64,000 nt of DNA from an uncultured Aliiroseovarius sp. (GTDB lineage: Bacteria; Pseudomonadota; Alphaproteobacteria; Rhodobacterales; Rhodobacteraceae). A program made the position numbers and the translations under genes. Within the stretch, counting starts at the first letter, position 1, and each line of letters starts with the position of its first letter. The notes beneath the pieces are model-generated. The model made no database searches. It was not told the origin of the DNA and saw only the letters and a list, made by a program, of their open reading frames with translations. Shown here piece by piece: positions 1 to 7,955 of this stretch. The DNA is taken from assembly GCF_947492455.1 (NCBI RefSeq), contig NZ_CANLNB010000002.1, positions 372,001-436,000 on the forward strand. Direction: 5' to 3'.

Positions 1-334
1 GCTGGTCCGGGTTGAAGGGCTTTTCAAGGAAGTCATAGGCACCAACACGCATCGCCTCGACCGCCATGGGCACGTCGCCGTGGCCGGTGATCATGATGAC
101 CGGAAGGCTGCTGTCCTGGCTCATCAGCTTTTTCAGAAAGCCCATCCCATCCAGACCCGGCATCCGGATATCGGACACCACAATGCCTGGATAATCCTGC
201 CCGATGCTTTTCAAGGCCTCTTCGGCCGAGGGGAAGGTGTCGGTTTCAAACCCTGACAGGGACAGCCACTGAGAAATGGACTGTCGCATATCCTGTTCGT
301 CATCGACGATCGCGACTTTAATTGCCTGTGCCAT
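1..334 (-). CDS. dctD: DctD-type response regulator, N-terminal receiver domain (partial)
   Basis: Runs off the left edge, so only the first 111 residues are visible. They form a complete response-regulator receiver domain: the acidic pair in VAIVDDEQ, the phosphoacceptor Asp in VVSDIRMPG, the Thr in MITGHGD and the Lys in FLEKPF. The gene starts 29 bp after the stop of the DctB-like kinase, which makes it the cognate regulator of that pair. In the family, DctD is a sigma-54 activator (receiver, AAA+ and HTH domains) that turns on C4-dicarboxylate uptake; the AAA+ and DNA-binding parts lie outside the window. The assignment rests on the receiver type and the kinase next door. Another NtrC-family regulator is possible. 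Confidence 0.8.
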   Translation of the reverse strand, partial: MAQAIKVAIVDDEQDMRQSISQWLSLSGFETDTFPSAEEALKSIGQDYPGIVVSDIRMPGLDGMGFLKKLMSQDSSLPVIMITGHGDVPMAVEAMRVGAYDFLEKPFNPDQ

Positions 335-363
335 GGCGCCCTCCTGCGTGCGCTTCTTATCTG

Positions 364-2172
364 CTATTCCGCAGCTTCAATATCGGCGTCTTCCTCTTTC
401 AAGATAGGAAGTTCGACCTCAAATACAGCCCCTCCGTCCTGACCATTGCGCGCAATCAAGCGCCCGCCAAGGTCAGATACGATGCCTGACGAGATCGCCA
501 GCCCCAGCCCAACCCCGTCGCCCGGGGCCTTCGTGGTGTAGAAGGGTTCAAAAAGACTGTCCAAATCGTCCACGCCGTTTCCGTTGTCCCGCACTGTGAT
601 CAAGGCGTAATCGCCAAGGCTGACAATGATGTCCACCTGAGGCATCTCGACCGACTTGGTCGCGTCCAGTGCGTTGCGCAGCAAATTGATCAGGACTTGT
701 TCCAAGCGCAAGCGATCGCCCATGACCATCACCGGATCGCGCGGAATGTTGCGCGTAATGCGGACTTCGCGGCGTTTCAGCTGCGGTTCCATCATCGACA
801 GGGCCGAGGACACGCAGTCCCGCACATCCATCGGTTCAAAGGAATCGCCGCCTTTGCGGGCATAGGATTTCAGCTGACGGGTGATGGCGCCCATGCGCCC
901 GATCAGATCGTCGATCCGCTGGAAGCTCGACAACGCCTCGTCCGGGCGTTTGCGTTGCAACAGCAGGCGCGCGCCCGCCAAATAGGTTTTCATCGCGGCC
1001 AAGGGCTGGTTCAGCTCGTGGCTCACCGCTGCCGACATCTCGCCCAGTGCTGCCAGTTTCGAGCTTTGCGCCAGAGTTTGCTCGGCCACTTGCAGGTTTT
1101 CTTCGGCCCGTTTGCGTTCAGCGATCTCGCGTTGAAGGGCAAGGTTTAGCTGGCGCAGCTCGGCGGATTCCTGTGCGAACTCGGCGCTGCGCCATTGGGC
1201 GCGACGGCTGATCACGTAGAAAAGCAGCGACAGAAGCATGGCGAAGGTCATGATTTCCAACGACAAAACCGTATTCACTTTCTCGCGCACCGACGCGTAG
1301 GAGGTGAACGAGGTCATGCGCCAGCCTTGGAACGGCACGCGGGTTTCATGGCGCATCACCGCCTCGCCCAGATAGAGCACTTCGGCAGGCAGGCCGGACC
1401 AATCAATCGCCTGACGGGCCGAGCGGCGAATTGCTTCGGGCGCGGACACGGTTGCCAGCGCCTCGCCTTCCGGCTTGCCGCGCCACCGAGATTCGGTCGC
1501 GAGGATCACGTTGCCTTCGCTGTCTGTCACCAAAACCGCGTCCGAGATCCCCGCCCAGCTATCTTCAAACTTGCGAAGGTCCACGCCGACGACAATCACG
1601 CCCAGCAAATTGCCCGCCTGTTCGATCTTGCGCGAATAGGTGAAGGCGTATTGCCCGGCCTCGGTCTGGACGGTGGTAAAGACGGTGTCATTGCTGCGGA
1701 GCGCGCTGACGAAATAGGGGTCGGTGCGATGCTGGGACCCCAGCGTTTCGCGGTTGGTGGCCGCCACGGCGCGCCCGTCGCGATCCAGAAGCAGAAGCGA
1801 CGCGGCCTCGATCTCATCCAGATACGAGATCAGGCGGGCCGTACTTTGCGAATAGTCTGACGTGTTCAGCGCGGAAATCAGCGCGGGATCGCGGGACAGC
1901 AGCAGCGGAACGACGGAATTTCTCTGCAACTCGCTGATCAGGTTACCGGAATAGAGCGCGACCCGCAGTTCGGCCCGGTTGCGAGTCGTTTCCGTATAGC
2001 GCTCGGTCAGCAGTTGGTTCGAGATATAGACGACCGCCACAGCAAGCGAAATCAGGGCGATCAGCACCAGCCGCCCGCGCATGCTAACCCCGGGCCGCGG
2101 TGGCCGCGGGTCAGGCAAGGTGTGTGTGGTCTCATCCCCCATAGGGGAAAGATAGGGCGCATCACGCCCCAT
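364..2172 (-). CDS. dctB: DctB-like sensor histidine kinase (C4-dicarboxylate sensing)
   Basis: Membrane histidine kinase of about 602 residues. One transmembrane helix near residues 35-53 and a second near 303-323 flank a large periplasmic double-Cache-like sensor. A coiled coil (about 335-375) leads to the HisKA segment GEMSAAVSHELNQPL, whose phosphorylated His is about residue 386, then an N box (LINLLRNALDA) and G boxes (DNGNGVDD, GVGLGLAI). The LNQPLAA context after the His is typical of DctB-like kinases. It probably senses C4-dicarboxylates and phosphorylates the adjacent regulator. The reading frame opens with GTG then ATG; I start at the ATG. It begins only a few bases after the purQ stop, so the two may be transcribed together, an odd pairing of purine synthesis and transport control. 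Confidence 0.85.
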   Translation of the reverse strand: MGRDAPYLSPMGDETTHTLPDPRPPRPGVSMRGRLVLIALISLAVAVVYISNQLLTERYTETTRNRAELRVALYSGNLISELQRNSVVPLLLSRDPALISALNTSDYSQSTARLISYLDEIEAASLLLLDRDGRAVAATNRETLGSQHRTDPYFVSALRSNDTVFTTVQTEAGQYAFTYSRKIEQAGNLLGVIVVGVDLRKFEDSWAGISDAVLVTDSEGNVILATESRWRGKPEGEALATVSAPEAIRRSARQAIDWSGLPAEVLYLGEAVMRHETRVPFQGWRMTSFTSYASVREKVNTVLSLEIMTFAMLLSLLFYVISRRAQWRSAEFAQESAELRQLNLALQREIAERKRAEENLQVAEQTLAQSSKLAALGEMSAAVSHELNQPLAAMKTYLAGARLLLQRKRPDEALSSFQRIDDLIGRMGAITRQLKSYARKGGDSFEPMDVRDCVSSALSMMEPQLKRREVRITRNIPRDPVMVMGDRLRLEQVLINLLRNALDATKSVEMPQVDIIVSLGDYALITVRDNGNGVDDLDSLFEPFYTTKAPGDGVGLGLAISSGIVSDLGGRLIARNGQDGGAVFEVELPILKEEDADIEAAE

Positions 2173-2177
2173 CACAA

Positions 2178-2846
2178 TCAGGCAGCGACGACGCTGTCGA
2201 CCAACGAGCGGAACATCGCCACCCCGTCAGTGCCACCGTGCAGCGCATCTACGCAGCGTTCCGGGTGCGGCATCATGCCAAGAACGCGACGGTTCTTGGA
2301 AATCACGCCTGCAATGTCGCCGGTCGAGCCGTTGGGATTGTCGGTATAGGTAAAGGCAATCCGGCCCTCGTCGCGCAGCTGTGCCAGCTTTTCATCCGTG
2401 ACGTTATAGTTGCCGTCATGGTGCGCCACCGGAACGGTGATTTCCTGACCTTGCGCGTAGCCCGAGAGGAAGTCACATTCGGTGGTTTCCACTTTCAAAC
2501 CAACGGGTTTGCAGATGAACTTCAGGTTCGCGTTGCGCATCAAGGCACCGGGCAGAATGCCGGTTTCGGTCAGCACCTGGAAGCCGTTGCAGATGCCGAT
2601 GGCATAGCCGCCACGTTCGGTGTGCTTGATCAGCGAACGGGTGATCGGCGACTGGGCCGCGATGGCCCCGCAGCGCAGATAGTCCCCGAACGAAAAGCCG
2701 CCGGGCACGCCGACGATATCCAGATCGGTCGGAAGCTCGGTTTCCTTGTGCCAGATCATTTGGACCTGTGCACCCGCGCGCTCGAACGCGACCGCCAGAT
2801 CGCGGTCACAGTTCGAACCCGGAAAGACAATGACACCGGCCTTCAT
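2178..2846 (-). CDS. purQ: Phosphoribosylformylglycinamidine synthase, glutaminase subunit PurQ
   Basis: 222 residues, a class I glutamine amidotransferase. It opens with the typical VIVFPGSNCDRD. The nucleophile Cys is in GICNGFQVL and the catalytic His/Glu pair is near the C terminus in HPERC. It supplies ammonia from glutamine to PurL, which converts FGAR to FGAM in purine synthesis in the cytoplasm. The start is the ATG at 2846, which overlaps the purS stop in an ATGA; an upstream in-frame extension lies inside purS and is not credible. With PurS it indicates the small-subunit PurSQL form of the enzyme. purL is not in the window. Confidence 0.97.
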   Translation of the reverse strand: MKAGVIVFPGSNCDRDLAVAFERAGAQVQMIWHKETELPTDLDIVGVPGGFSFGDYLRCGAIAAQSPITRSLIKHTERGGYAIGICNGFQVLTETGILPGALMRNANLKFICKPVGLKVETTECDFLSGYAQGQEITVPVAHHDGNYNVTDEKLAQLRDEGRIAFTYTDNPNGSTGDIAGVISKNRRVLGMMPHPERCVDALHGGTDGVAMFRSLVDSVVAA

Positions 2847-3076
2847 CACAGCACCTGAATGGCGTAGTTTTCGATCACGGTGTTGGCCAGAAGCTTCTCG
2901 CACATATCCTTGATCTGCTCTTCCGACGTGCCTTCAGCCACGTCCAGCTCGATCACTTTGCCCTGACGGACTTTTTCAACGCCTTCGAAACCCAGATTGC
3001 CAAGCGCGTGGCGCACGGCCTCGCCCTGAGGGTCCAGAACGCCGGTTTTCAGCATCACATCAACACGTACTTTCAT
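2846..3076 (-). CDS. purS: Phosphoribosylformylglycinamidine synthase subunit PurS
   Basis: 76 residues, the usual size for PurS, the small subunit that bridges PurQ and small PurL. The segments DVMLKTGVLDPQGEAV and VRQGKVIELDV are typical of the family. It lies between purC (12 bp upstream) and purQ (ATGA overlap), the standard alphaproteobacterial purCSQ order, so translation of the three is probably coupled. Together with PurQ and PurL it catalyses the fourth step of IMP synthesis. Confidence 0.96.
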   Translation of the reverse strand: MKVRVDVMLKTGVLDPQGEAVRHALGNLGFEGVEKVRQGKVIELDVAEGTSEEQIKDMCEKLLANTVIENYAIQVL

Positions 3077-3088
3077 CGGTACACTTCC

Positions 3089-3853
3089 TTAGTTGATCAG
3101 GGTCGGTTTGGTGGGGGCGTGGGTCACGTTCGAGGGCAGAACCCCCAGACGACGCGCGACCTCGGTATAAGCATCGTTCAGGTTGCCAAGGTCCTGACGG
3201 AACACATCTTTATCCAGCTTCTGGCCGGTTTCGATGTCCCACAGGCGGCAGCTGTCGGGGCTAATTTCGTCGGCCACGATCAGACGCGGGAAATCGCCTT
3301 CGTAGACGCGGCCGAACTCGATTTTGAAATCGATCAACTTGATGCCGACGCCGAACATGGTGCCGGACAAGAAGTCATTCACACGAAGCGCCATGGCAAC
3401 GATGTCGTCCATATCCTGCTGCGAAGCCCAGCCGAAAGCGATGATGTATTCTTCAGGCACCAGCGGATCGCCAAGCGCGTCATCTTTGTACGAGAACTCG
3501 ACAATCGGGCGCGGCAGGCGGGTGCCTTCCTCAAGACCCAAACGTTTCGACATGGATCCGGCGGCGTAGTTGCGCACGATTACTTCCAGCGGCACGATCT
3601 CGGCCGCGCGGACCAGTTGCTCGCGCATGTTCAGGCGCTTGATGAAGTGGTTCGGAACGCCGATCTGCGTCAGGCCGGTCATAAAGAACTCGGACAGGCG
3701 GTTGTTCAACACGCCTTTGCCGTCGATCACGTCCTTCTTTTCCGCGTTGAACGCGGTTGCGTCGTCCTTGAAATACTGAACGATGGTTCCGGGCTCGGGG
3801 CCTTCATACAGAACCTTTGCCTTGCCTTCATAAAGCTTCTTACGCCGTGCCAT
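3089..3853 (-). CDS. purC: SAICAR synthetase PurC
   Basis: 254 residues, full length for phosphoribosylaminoimidazole-succinocarboxamide synthase, which joins CAIR with aspartate using ATP. Visible family motifs are the N-terminal [12 protein letters not shown] nucleotide-binding segment, [29 protein letters not shown] and the C-terminal [14 protein letters not shown]. It is the first gene of the purC-purS-purQ run and is divergent from the ATPase zeta-subunit gene at 4124. The 270 bp between them should hold both promoters, but I could not pick out a convincing promoter by eye. Confidence 0.97.
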   Translation of the reverse strand: MARRKKLYEGKAKVLYEGPEPGTIVQYFKDDATAFNAEKKDVIDGKGVLNNRLSEFFMTGLTQIGVPNHFIKRLNMREQLVRAAEIVPLEVIVRNYAAGSMSKRLGLEEGTRLPRPIVEFSYKDDALGDPLVPEEYIIAFGWASQQDMDDIVAMALRVNDFLSGTMFGVGIKLIDFKIEFGRVYEGDFPRLIVADEISPDSCRLWDIETGQKLDKDVFRQDLGNLNDAYTEVARRLGVLPSNVTHAPTKPTLIN

Positions 3854-4123
3854 GGGTCCCTCGCGTCAGGTAAGACGGGCATACGCATCACGGGCCCCCT
3901 GCCCGGTCGCGACTCCGTCGTTGCCCGCCCTATACGGGAAAGGCCCATGTGGGGCAAGAATATCGCCTCATGAAACAACAAATACAGGAAATCAGCCCAG
4001 TGAGAGCGCTAGCGGGGTTGCGATGCGCGCCCGTGATTGGCATATCAGACAGGAATGCGGACGCAGGCGCCTGACGCTTGTGCACGGTAAGATCAAGACC
4101 CCTCCAGGTGATAAGGGAACACA

Positions 4124-4435
4124 ATGACCACATTTGACGATCGCGAAAACGCGTTTGAAAACAAGTTTGCGCATGACGAAGAAATGAAGTTCAAGGCTGA
4201 AGCCCGCGCGAATAAGAAACTTGGCCTGTGGGCAGCGGAAAAGCTGGGCAAGACAGGTGACGACGCCGAAGCCTATGCGCGCGAAGTGATCGTGTCGGAC
4301 TTTGAAGAAGCTGGCCACGAAGACGTGGTGCGCAAAGTGACCGGCGACCTGAGCAGCGTCACCGCTGACGAAGTTCGCGCCAAACGCGCCGAACTGCTGG
4401 TGGAAGCCAAAAACGAGATCATGACCGAGGTTTGA
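4124..4435 (+). CDS. DUF1476 protein, F1-ATPase inhibitor zeta subunit
   Basis: 103 residues, highly charged and predicted all-helical, with no signal peptide. The opening MTTFDDRENAFENKFAHDEE and the central LGLWAAEKLG are the hallmark of the DUF1476 family. In Paracoccus denitrificans this family is the zeta subunit, which inserts into F1 through its N-terminal helix and blocks ATP hydrolysis. The assignment to that role is from family knowledge. The gene stands alone, divergent from purC, with its own intrinsic terminator 28 bp after the stop. Confidence 0.9.
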   Translation: MTTFDDRENAFENKFAHDEEMKFKAEARANKKLGLWAAEKLGKTGDDAEAYAREVIVSDFEEAGHEDVVRKVTGDLSSVTADEVRAKRAELLVEAKNEIMTEV

Positions 4436-4462
4436 TCCTCTTCTTCATGTTAGATTTCTGGA

Positions 4463-4489
4463 AGGCGCGTCCGCAAGACGCGCCTTTTT
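4463..4489 (+). terminator. Intrinsic terminator after the zeta-subunit gene
   Basis: A 9-bp perfect stem, AGGCGCGTC paired with GACGCGCCT, with loop CGCAA, followed directly by a T5 run. It lies 28 bp downstream of the stop at 4435 and before the MprF-like gene, so the zeta gene is probably monocistronic. Confidence 0.9.
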
Positions 4490-4624
4490 CACAAGAGGCT
4501 CTTGCTCCGCTACCCAGAGTGGACAGATCGCAAAAGTGCTTAAAACTGGAGACATTAAGACTTCCTTCGTCGCAAAGCTCCATGCTGCATCAAGGCATGT
4601 GGGATCAGATGGGGGCCTTGATTT

Positions 4625-6589
4625 ATGAAACACACCAAGGACACATCAGGTAGGACAGCCAATCGCGGGCTGTCAGCGGCGCTATCCCGCAGCGCAGAGA
4701 ACGGTCTGGACCTGCGCCGAGCCGTGCTGCGCCACCTGTTGCCTGTTGGCCTGACCATCGGCCTTGTCGTTCTGTTGTGGCAGCGGGCGGGCGGATTGGA
4801 TCTGCCCTATATTTATGCCTCGCTGAAAACGGTATCTCCCCTGCAATGGCTGGGTGCTGCGCTATTTTCCGTGATCTCGTTCTGGGCCTTGGGGAAGTAT
4901 GATGGCGTTGTCCATCGTCTGATCGGCACTGATGTGTCATCCAAAGCGGCCGAACGGGCGGGGATCACGGCCATCGCATTGTCGCAAACCGTTGGGCTGG
5001 GTGTGATCTCGTCGGCCTTCGTGCGCTGGCGCATGCTGCCAGACCTGTCCTTGATGCAAGCGATGCGGATCTCGGCCATCGTGGCTGCGTCGTTCCTGTC
5101 CGCTTGGGCCGTTGTGGCGTCGCTCATTGCCCTGACAGTTCCAATGACTTTGCCCTGGGCAGGCTGGATCGCCTGGGTGGTTCTGGCAGGTGCAGCGGTA
5201 TTCGCAGCTTTGTCCGTTCTGCGCCCCTCGATCATGGCAGCGCTGCACATCCCGCCCCTACGCGCTATGGGAGCCTTTCTGGCACTGGCCCTGATTGACA
5301 CCGCAGCCGCAGGCGCCGCCCTCTGGATGGTCCTGCCCGAGGGGTGCGAGGTCGCCCTTCTGCCCTTGATCGCGGCCTATCTTCTGGCTTTGGGCGCAGG
5401 CCTGATCAGCAGTGCGCCCGGCGGCATGGGCGCGTTCGAAGTGACTTTGCTGGCCCTTCTGCCCGCGCTTGATGCAGAACCCCTTCTGGCCGCCATTTTG
5501 GCCTTCCGTGCCGTCTATTATGCCTTGCCCGCGCTGATCGCCGCGGTCGTGACGATCAGCGGTCCCTTGACCAAATCACGGGCCGAGGCCGACACCACTG
5601 GCCCCGCCCTCGTTTCCCTGAAATCCGCTCCCAGCCTGCCCGCGCATGTGGCACAGGTCATCGCCGAAGCCCCACGCGCTGAGGCCGGCCTGCTGCGCCA
5701 AGGCCGGCTGTCCTTGCTGACATCGGCGCACGGGGCACCTGCCGCGATGGCGGCGTCCTCGGGGCAAAGCCTGCTTGTGTTGTCCGATCCCCTATCGACG
5801 GCCACAGAACGACAAGCCCTACTCGCCGATATCAGCAGTTTGGCAAAAAACAGCTTCCTGACACCGTTCCTCTACAAAGCCGGGGGCCGCTGGGCCGCAA
5901 CGGCACGTCAAGCTGGATGGCAGGTCCTGCCCATCGCCCGCGAAGGCTGGATCAACCCGACGACGTTCTCGCTGAATGGATCGAATAAACGCCAATTGCG
6001 CCGGAAACTCCGACAAGCCGAAGTTGCAGGGCTCTCATTAAAAGAGGCAGGCGCGGACCTGCCGCTTGTCGAGATGCAGCAAATTGCCGACGATTGGCGC
6101 AAGGCGCGCGGCGGCGAGCGTGGCTTTTCGATGGGCAAATGGCATCCCGACCACCTGCCCCATGCGCGCGTCTATCTGGCATGGCAGAATGATGTCCTTG
6201 TTGGCTTCCTGACCCTGCACGAAAATGCCGCCGAACAAGTATTGGACCTGATGCGCATGCGCCCCGATGCCCCCGACGGCACGATGCACGCGCTGTTGAA
6301 CTTTGCCATCGCGCAGGCGGCTTCAGAGGGTTGCGCACGGTTGTCGCTTGCGGCTGTCCCCTTAGAGGAGCAATCTGGCGAACCTTGGGCGTTCCACTAT
6401 GCACGCATGAAACTGGACAAGATCAGTGGGGCCGCAGGTCTGCGCCAGTTCAAGACGTCATTCGCGCCCAGTTGGGAGACGCTCTATGCAGCAGCGCCGT
6501 CACGTCTGGCGCTGGCCTTCGGGGCCCTTGATGTCTCACGCGAAATCTGCCGAAAGTTTGAGATCGGACGCCTCAAGCGATGGCCCTAG
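4625..6589 (+). CDS. MprF-like membrane protein with C-terminal DUF2156 aminoacyl-transferase domain
   Basis: 654 residues. The first 325 or so hold about eight hydrophobic segments resembling the UPF0104/flippase part of MprF (SSAPGGMGAFEVTLLALLP is typical). From about 345 to 650 there is a cytosolic GNAT-like DUF2156 domain, as in lysyl-phosphatidylglycerol synthase (for example FSLNGSNKRQLRRKLRQAE and DDWRKARGGERGFSMGKW). In the family the C-terminal domain moves an amino acid from aminoacyl-tRNA to a phospholipid and the membrane part flips the product. Well-studied MprF proteins are about 840 residues with around 14 helices, so this is a short version missing roughly the first half of the membrane domain. 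The amino acid used cannot be told from sequence. It is not obviously in an operon. Confidence 0.8.
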   Translation: MKHTKDTSGRTANRGLSAALSRSAENGLDLRRAVLRHLLPVGLTIGLVVLLWQRAGGLDLPYIYASLKTVSPLQWLGAALFSVISFWALGKYDGVVHRLIGTDVSSKAAERAGITAIALSQTVGLGVISSAFVRWRMLPDLSLMQAMRISAIVAASFLSAWAVVASLIALTVPMTLPWAGWIAWVVLAGAAVFAALSVLRPSIMAALHIPPLRAMGAFLALALIDTAAAGAALWMVLPEGCEVALLPLIAAYLLALGAGLISSAPGGMGAFEVTLLALLPALDAEPLLAAILAFRAVYYALPALIAAVVTISGPLTKSRAEADTTGPALVSLKSAPSLPAHVAQVIAEAPRAEAGLLRQGRLSLLTSAHGAPAAMAASSGQSLLVLSDPLSTATERQALLADISSLAKNSFLTPFLYKAGGRWAATARQAGWQVLPIAREGWINPTTFSLNGSNKRQLRRKLRQAEVAGLSLKEAGADLPLVEMQQIADDWRKARGGERGFSMGKWHPDHLPHARVYLAWQNDVLVGFLTLHENAAEQVLDLMRMRPDAPDGTMHALLNFAIAQAASEGCARLSLAAVPLEEQSGEPWAFHYARMKLDKISGAAGLRQFKTSFAPSWETLYAAAPSRLALAFGALDVSREICRKFEIGRLKRWP

Positions 6590-6659
6590 GTCAACTTCAG
6601 CCCAGGATCGGCAGACCAAACCTGCACCCACGCATCATGATGGGCATGTGAACGCCATT

Positions 6660-6687
6660 CAAATGCAACATGAGCGTATTGCATTTG
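6660..6687. promoter_or_regulatory. Inverted repeat upstream of the homocysteine methyltransferase gene
   Basis: A perfect 9-bp inverted repeat, CAAATGCAA and TTGCATTTG, separated by 10 bp and ending 57 bp before the ATG at 6745. A related CAAATGAA/TTCATTTG pair lies before the corrinoid-protein gene at 9073-9111. No T run follows, so an operator is more likely than a terminator. The binding protein is unknown. Confidence 0.5.
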
Positions 6688-6744
6688 CGCCGGGCGGCGT
6701 TACGTGGCAGGTAGCGCCAAGACCAGCGGTGAACGGAGACACCC

Positions 6745-7761
6745 ATGACAGATGCCCTGACGAAACTGATGAACGAACGCGATTGGCTGATGGCGGATGG
6801 CGCCACCGGGACGACCCTGTTCAATATGGGCCTGACCTCGGGCGATGCGCCGGAACTGTGGAACGTGGACAAGCCGGACAACATCCGCGCGCTCTATAGT
6901 GGCCCGGTCGAGGCCGGGTCGGACATCTTCCTGACCAACACCTTCGGCGGCAATGCCTCGCGTCTGAAACTGCACGACGCACAGGGCCGCGTGCGCGAGC
7001 TGAACCGTGTGGGCGCTGAGCTTGGCCGCGAAGTGGCTGATGCCTCGGGCCGGACCGTCATCGTGGCAGGCTCGGTCGGTCCGACCGGCGAAATCATGGA
7101 GCCGATGGGCTCGCTAACCTTCGACGGCGCGGTCGAGATGTTCCACGAGCAAGCCGAAGGTCTGAAAGAAGGCGGTGCAGACGTGCTCTGGGTTGAAACC
7201 ATCTCAGCGCCTGAAGAATACAAAGCCGCTGCGCGTGCTGCCGAGCTGGCCGGCATGCCGTGGTGTGGCACGATGAGCTTTGACACCGCCGGACGCACCA
7301 TGATGGGCATGACCTCGGCCGATCTGGCGAAGATGGTGGAAACCCTGCCGAACCCGCCGATCGCCTTCGGCGCCAACTGTGGCGTGGGCGCGGCTGACCT
7401 TCTGCGCACGGTGCTGGGCTTTGCCGCCCAAGGGTCTGAACGCCCGATCATCGCCAAAGGTAACGCCGGCATTCCGCAATATGTGGACGGCCACATTCAC
7501 TATGACGGCACGCCCGAGCTGATGGCGGATTACGCCGTTCTGGCGCGCGACTGTGGTGCTAAAATTATTGGCGGCTGCTGTGGTACGACGCCCGAGCACC
7601 TGCGCGCCATGCGCGAAGCGCTCGAAACCCGTCCGGCAAGCGGCACTCGCCCGACGCTGGATCAGATCTCGGATGCGATTGGCGGGTTCTCGTCTGCCTC
7701 GGATGGCACCGGTGACGATGCCAACCAGCCTGCACGCCGGACCCGCCGCCGTCGCAGCTGA
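6745..7761 (+). CDS. Homocysteine S-methyltransferase (MetH N-terminal/betaine-homocysteine methyltransferase type)
   Basis: 338 residues, a single homocysteine-methyltransferase TIM barrel. The zinc ligands are the Cys in GANCGVG (about residue 212) and the Cys pair in GGCCGTTPE (about 275-276). An early DGATGTTLF segment forms the substrate end. The last 40 residues are a low-complexity tail ending in RRTRRRRS. Many relatives are annotated betaine-homocysteine methyltransferase, but the barrel also equals the N-terminal module of cobalamin-dependent MetH. With a stand-alone corrinoid protein and a DUF1638 gene 1.5-2.5 kb downstream, I read it as the homocysteine-methylating part of a split methionine synthase. 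The pterin-binding module is not in the window. The start ATG follows an AACGGAGACACCC leader with a reasonable ribosome site. Confidence 0.85.
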   Translation: MTDALTKLMNERDWLMADGATGTTLFNMGLTSGDAPELWNVDKPDNIRALYSGPVEAGSDIFLTNTFGGNASRLKLHDAQGRVRELNRVGAELGREVADASGRTVIVAGSVGPTGEIMEPMGSLTFDGAVEMFHEQAEGLKEGGADVLWVETISAPEEYKAAARAAELAGMPWCGTMSFDTAGRTMMGMTSADLAKMVETLPNPPIAFGANCGVGAADLLRTVLGFAAQGSERPIIAKGNAGIPQYVDGHIHYDGTPELMADYAVLARDCGAKIIGGCCGTTPEHLRAMREALETRPASGTRPTLDQISDAIGGFSSASDGTGDDANQPARRTRRRRS

Positions 7762-7784
7762 TCGTCACCATTCCCAAACAGACC

Positions 7785-7843
7785 GGGCGCGCGCGCAGCG
7801 CGCGCCCCCTGCCCGCCGCAGGCGCGGGTCCGTCTACGGACCC
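7785..7843. terminator. Triple-hairpin element at a convergent junction
   Basis: Three consecutive stem-loops fill the gap between two convergent genes: a 10-bp stem GGGCGCGCGC/GCGCGCGCCC with loop GCA (7785-7807), a 5-bp stem CCTGC/GCAGG (7808-7822), and an 8-bp stem GGGTCCGT/ACGGACCC with loop CT (7826-7843). There is no T run. The layout is like the four-copy element elsewhere in the window, but the sequence and the conserved tail are not shared. It is probably a bidirectional terminator or RNA 3'-end barrier. Confidence 0.6.
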
Positions 7844-7955
7844 AAAGCGTATCGGAATGAACTTGTGGCACAAGTCCATTTCGAAACGCCCGCAACGTCA
7901 GCTGCGTACACGCATATCGACTAATCTTACCGCCTCAACCGTCTGTTGAAACCTT

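Noticed and set aside
6590-6744. A SAM or SAH riboswitch before the homocysteine methyltransferase gene
   Set aside because: I could not match any SAM or SAH riboswitch core. The only clear structure is a 9-bp inverted repeat better read as an operator. A covariance-model search would decide.
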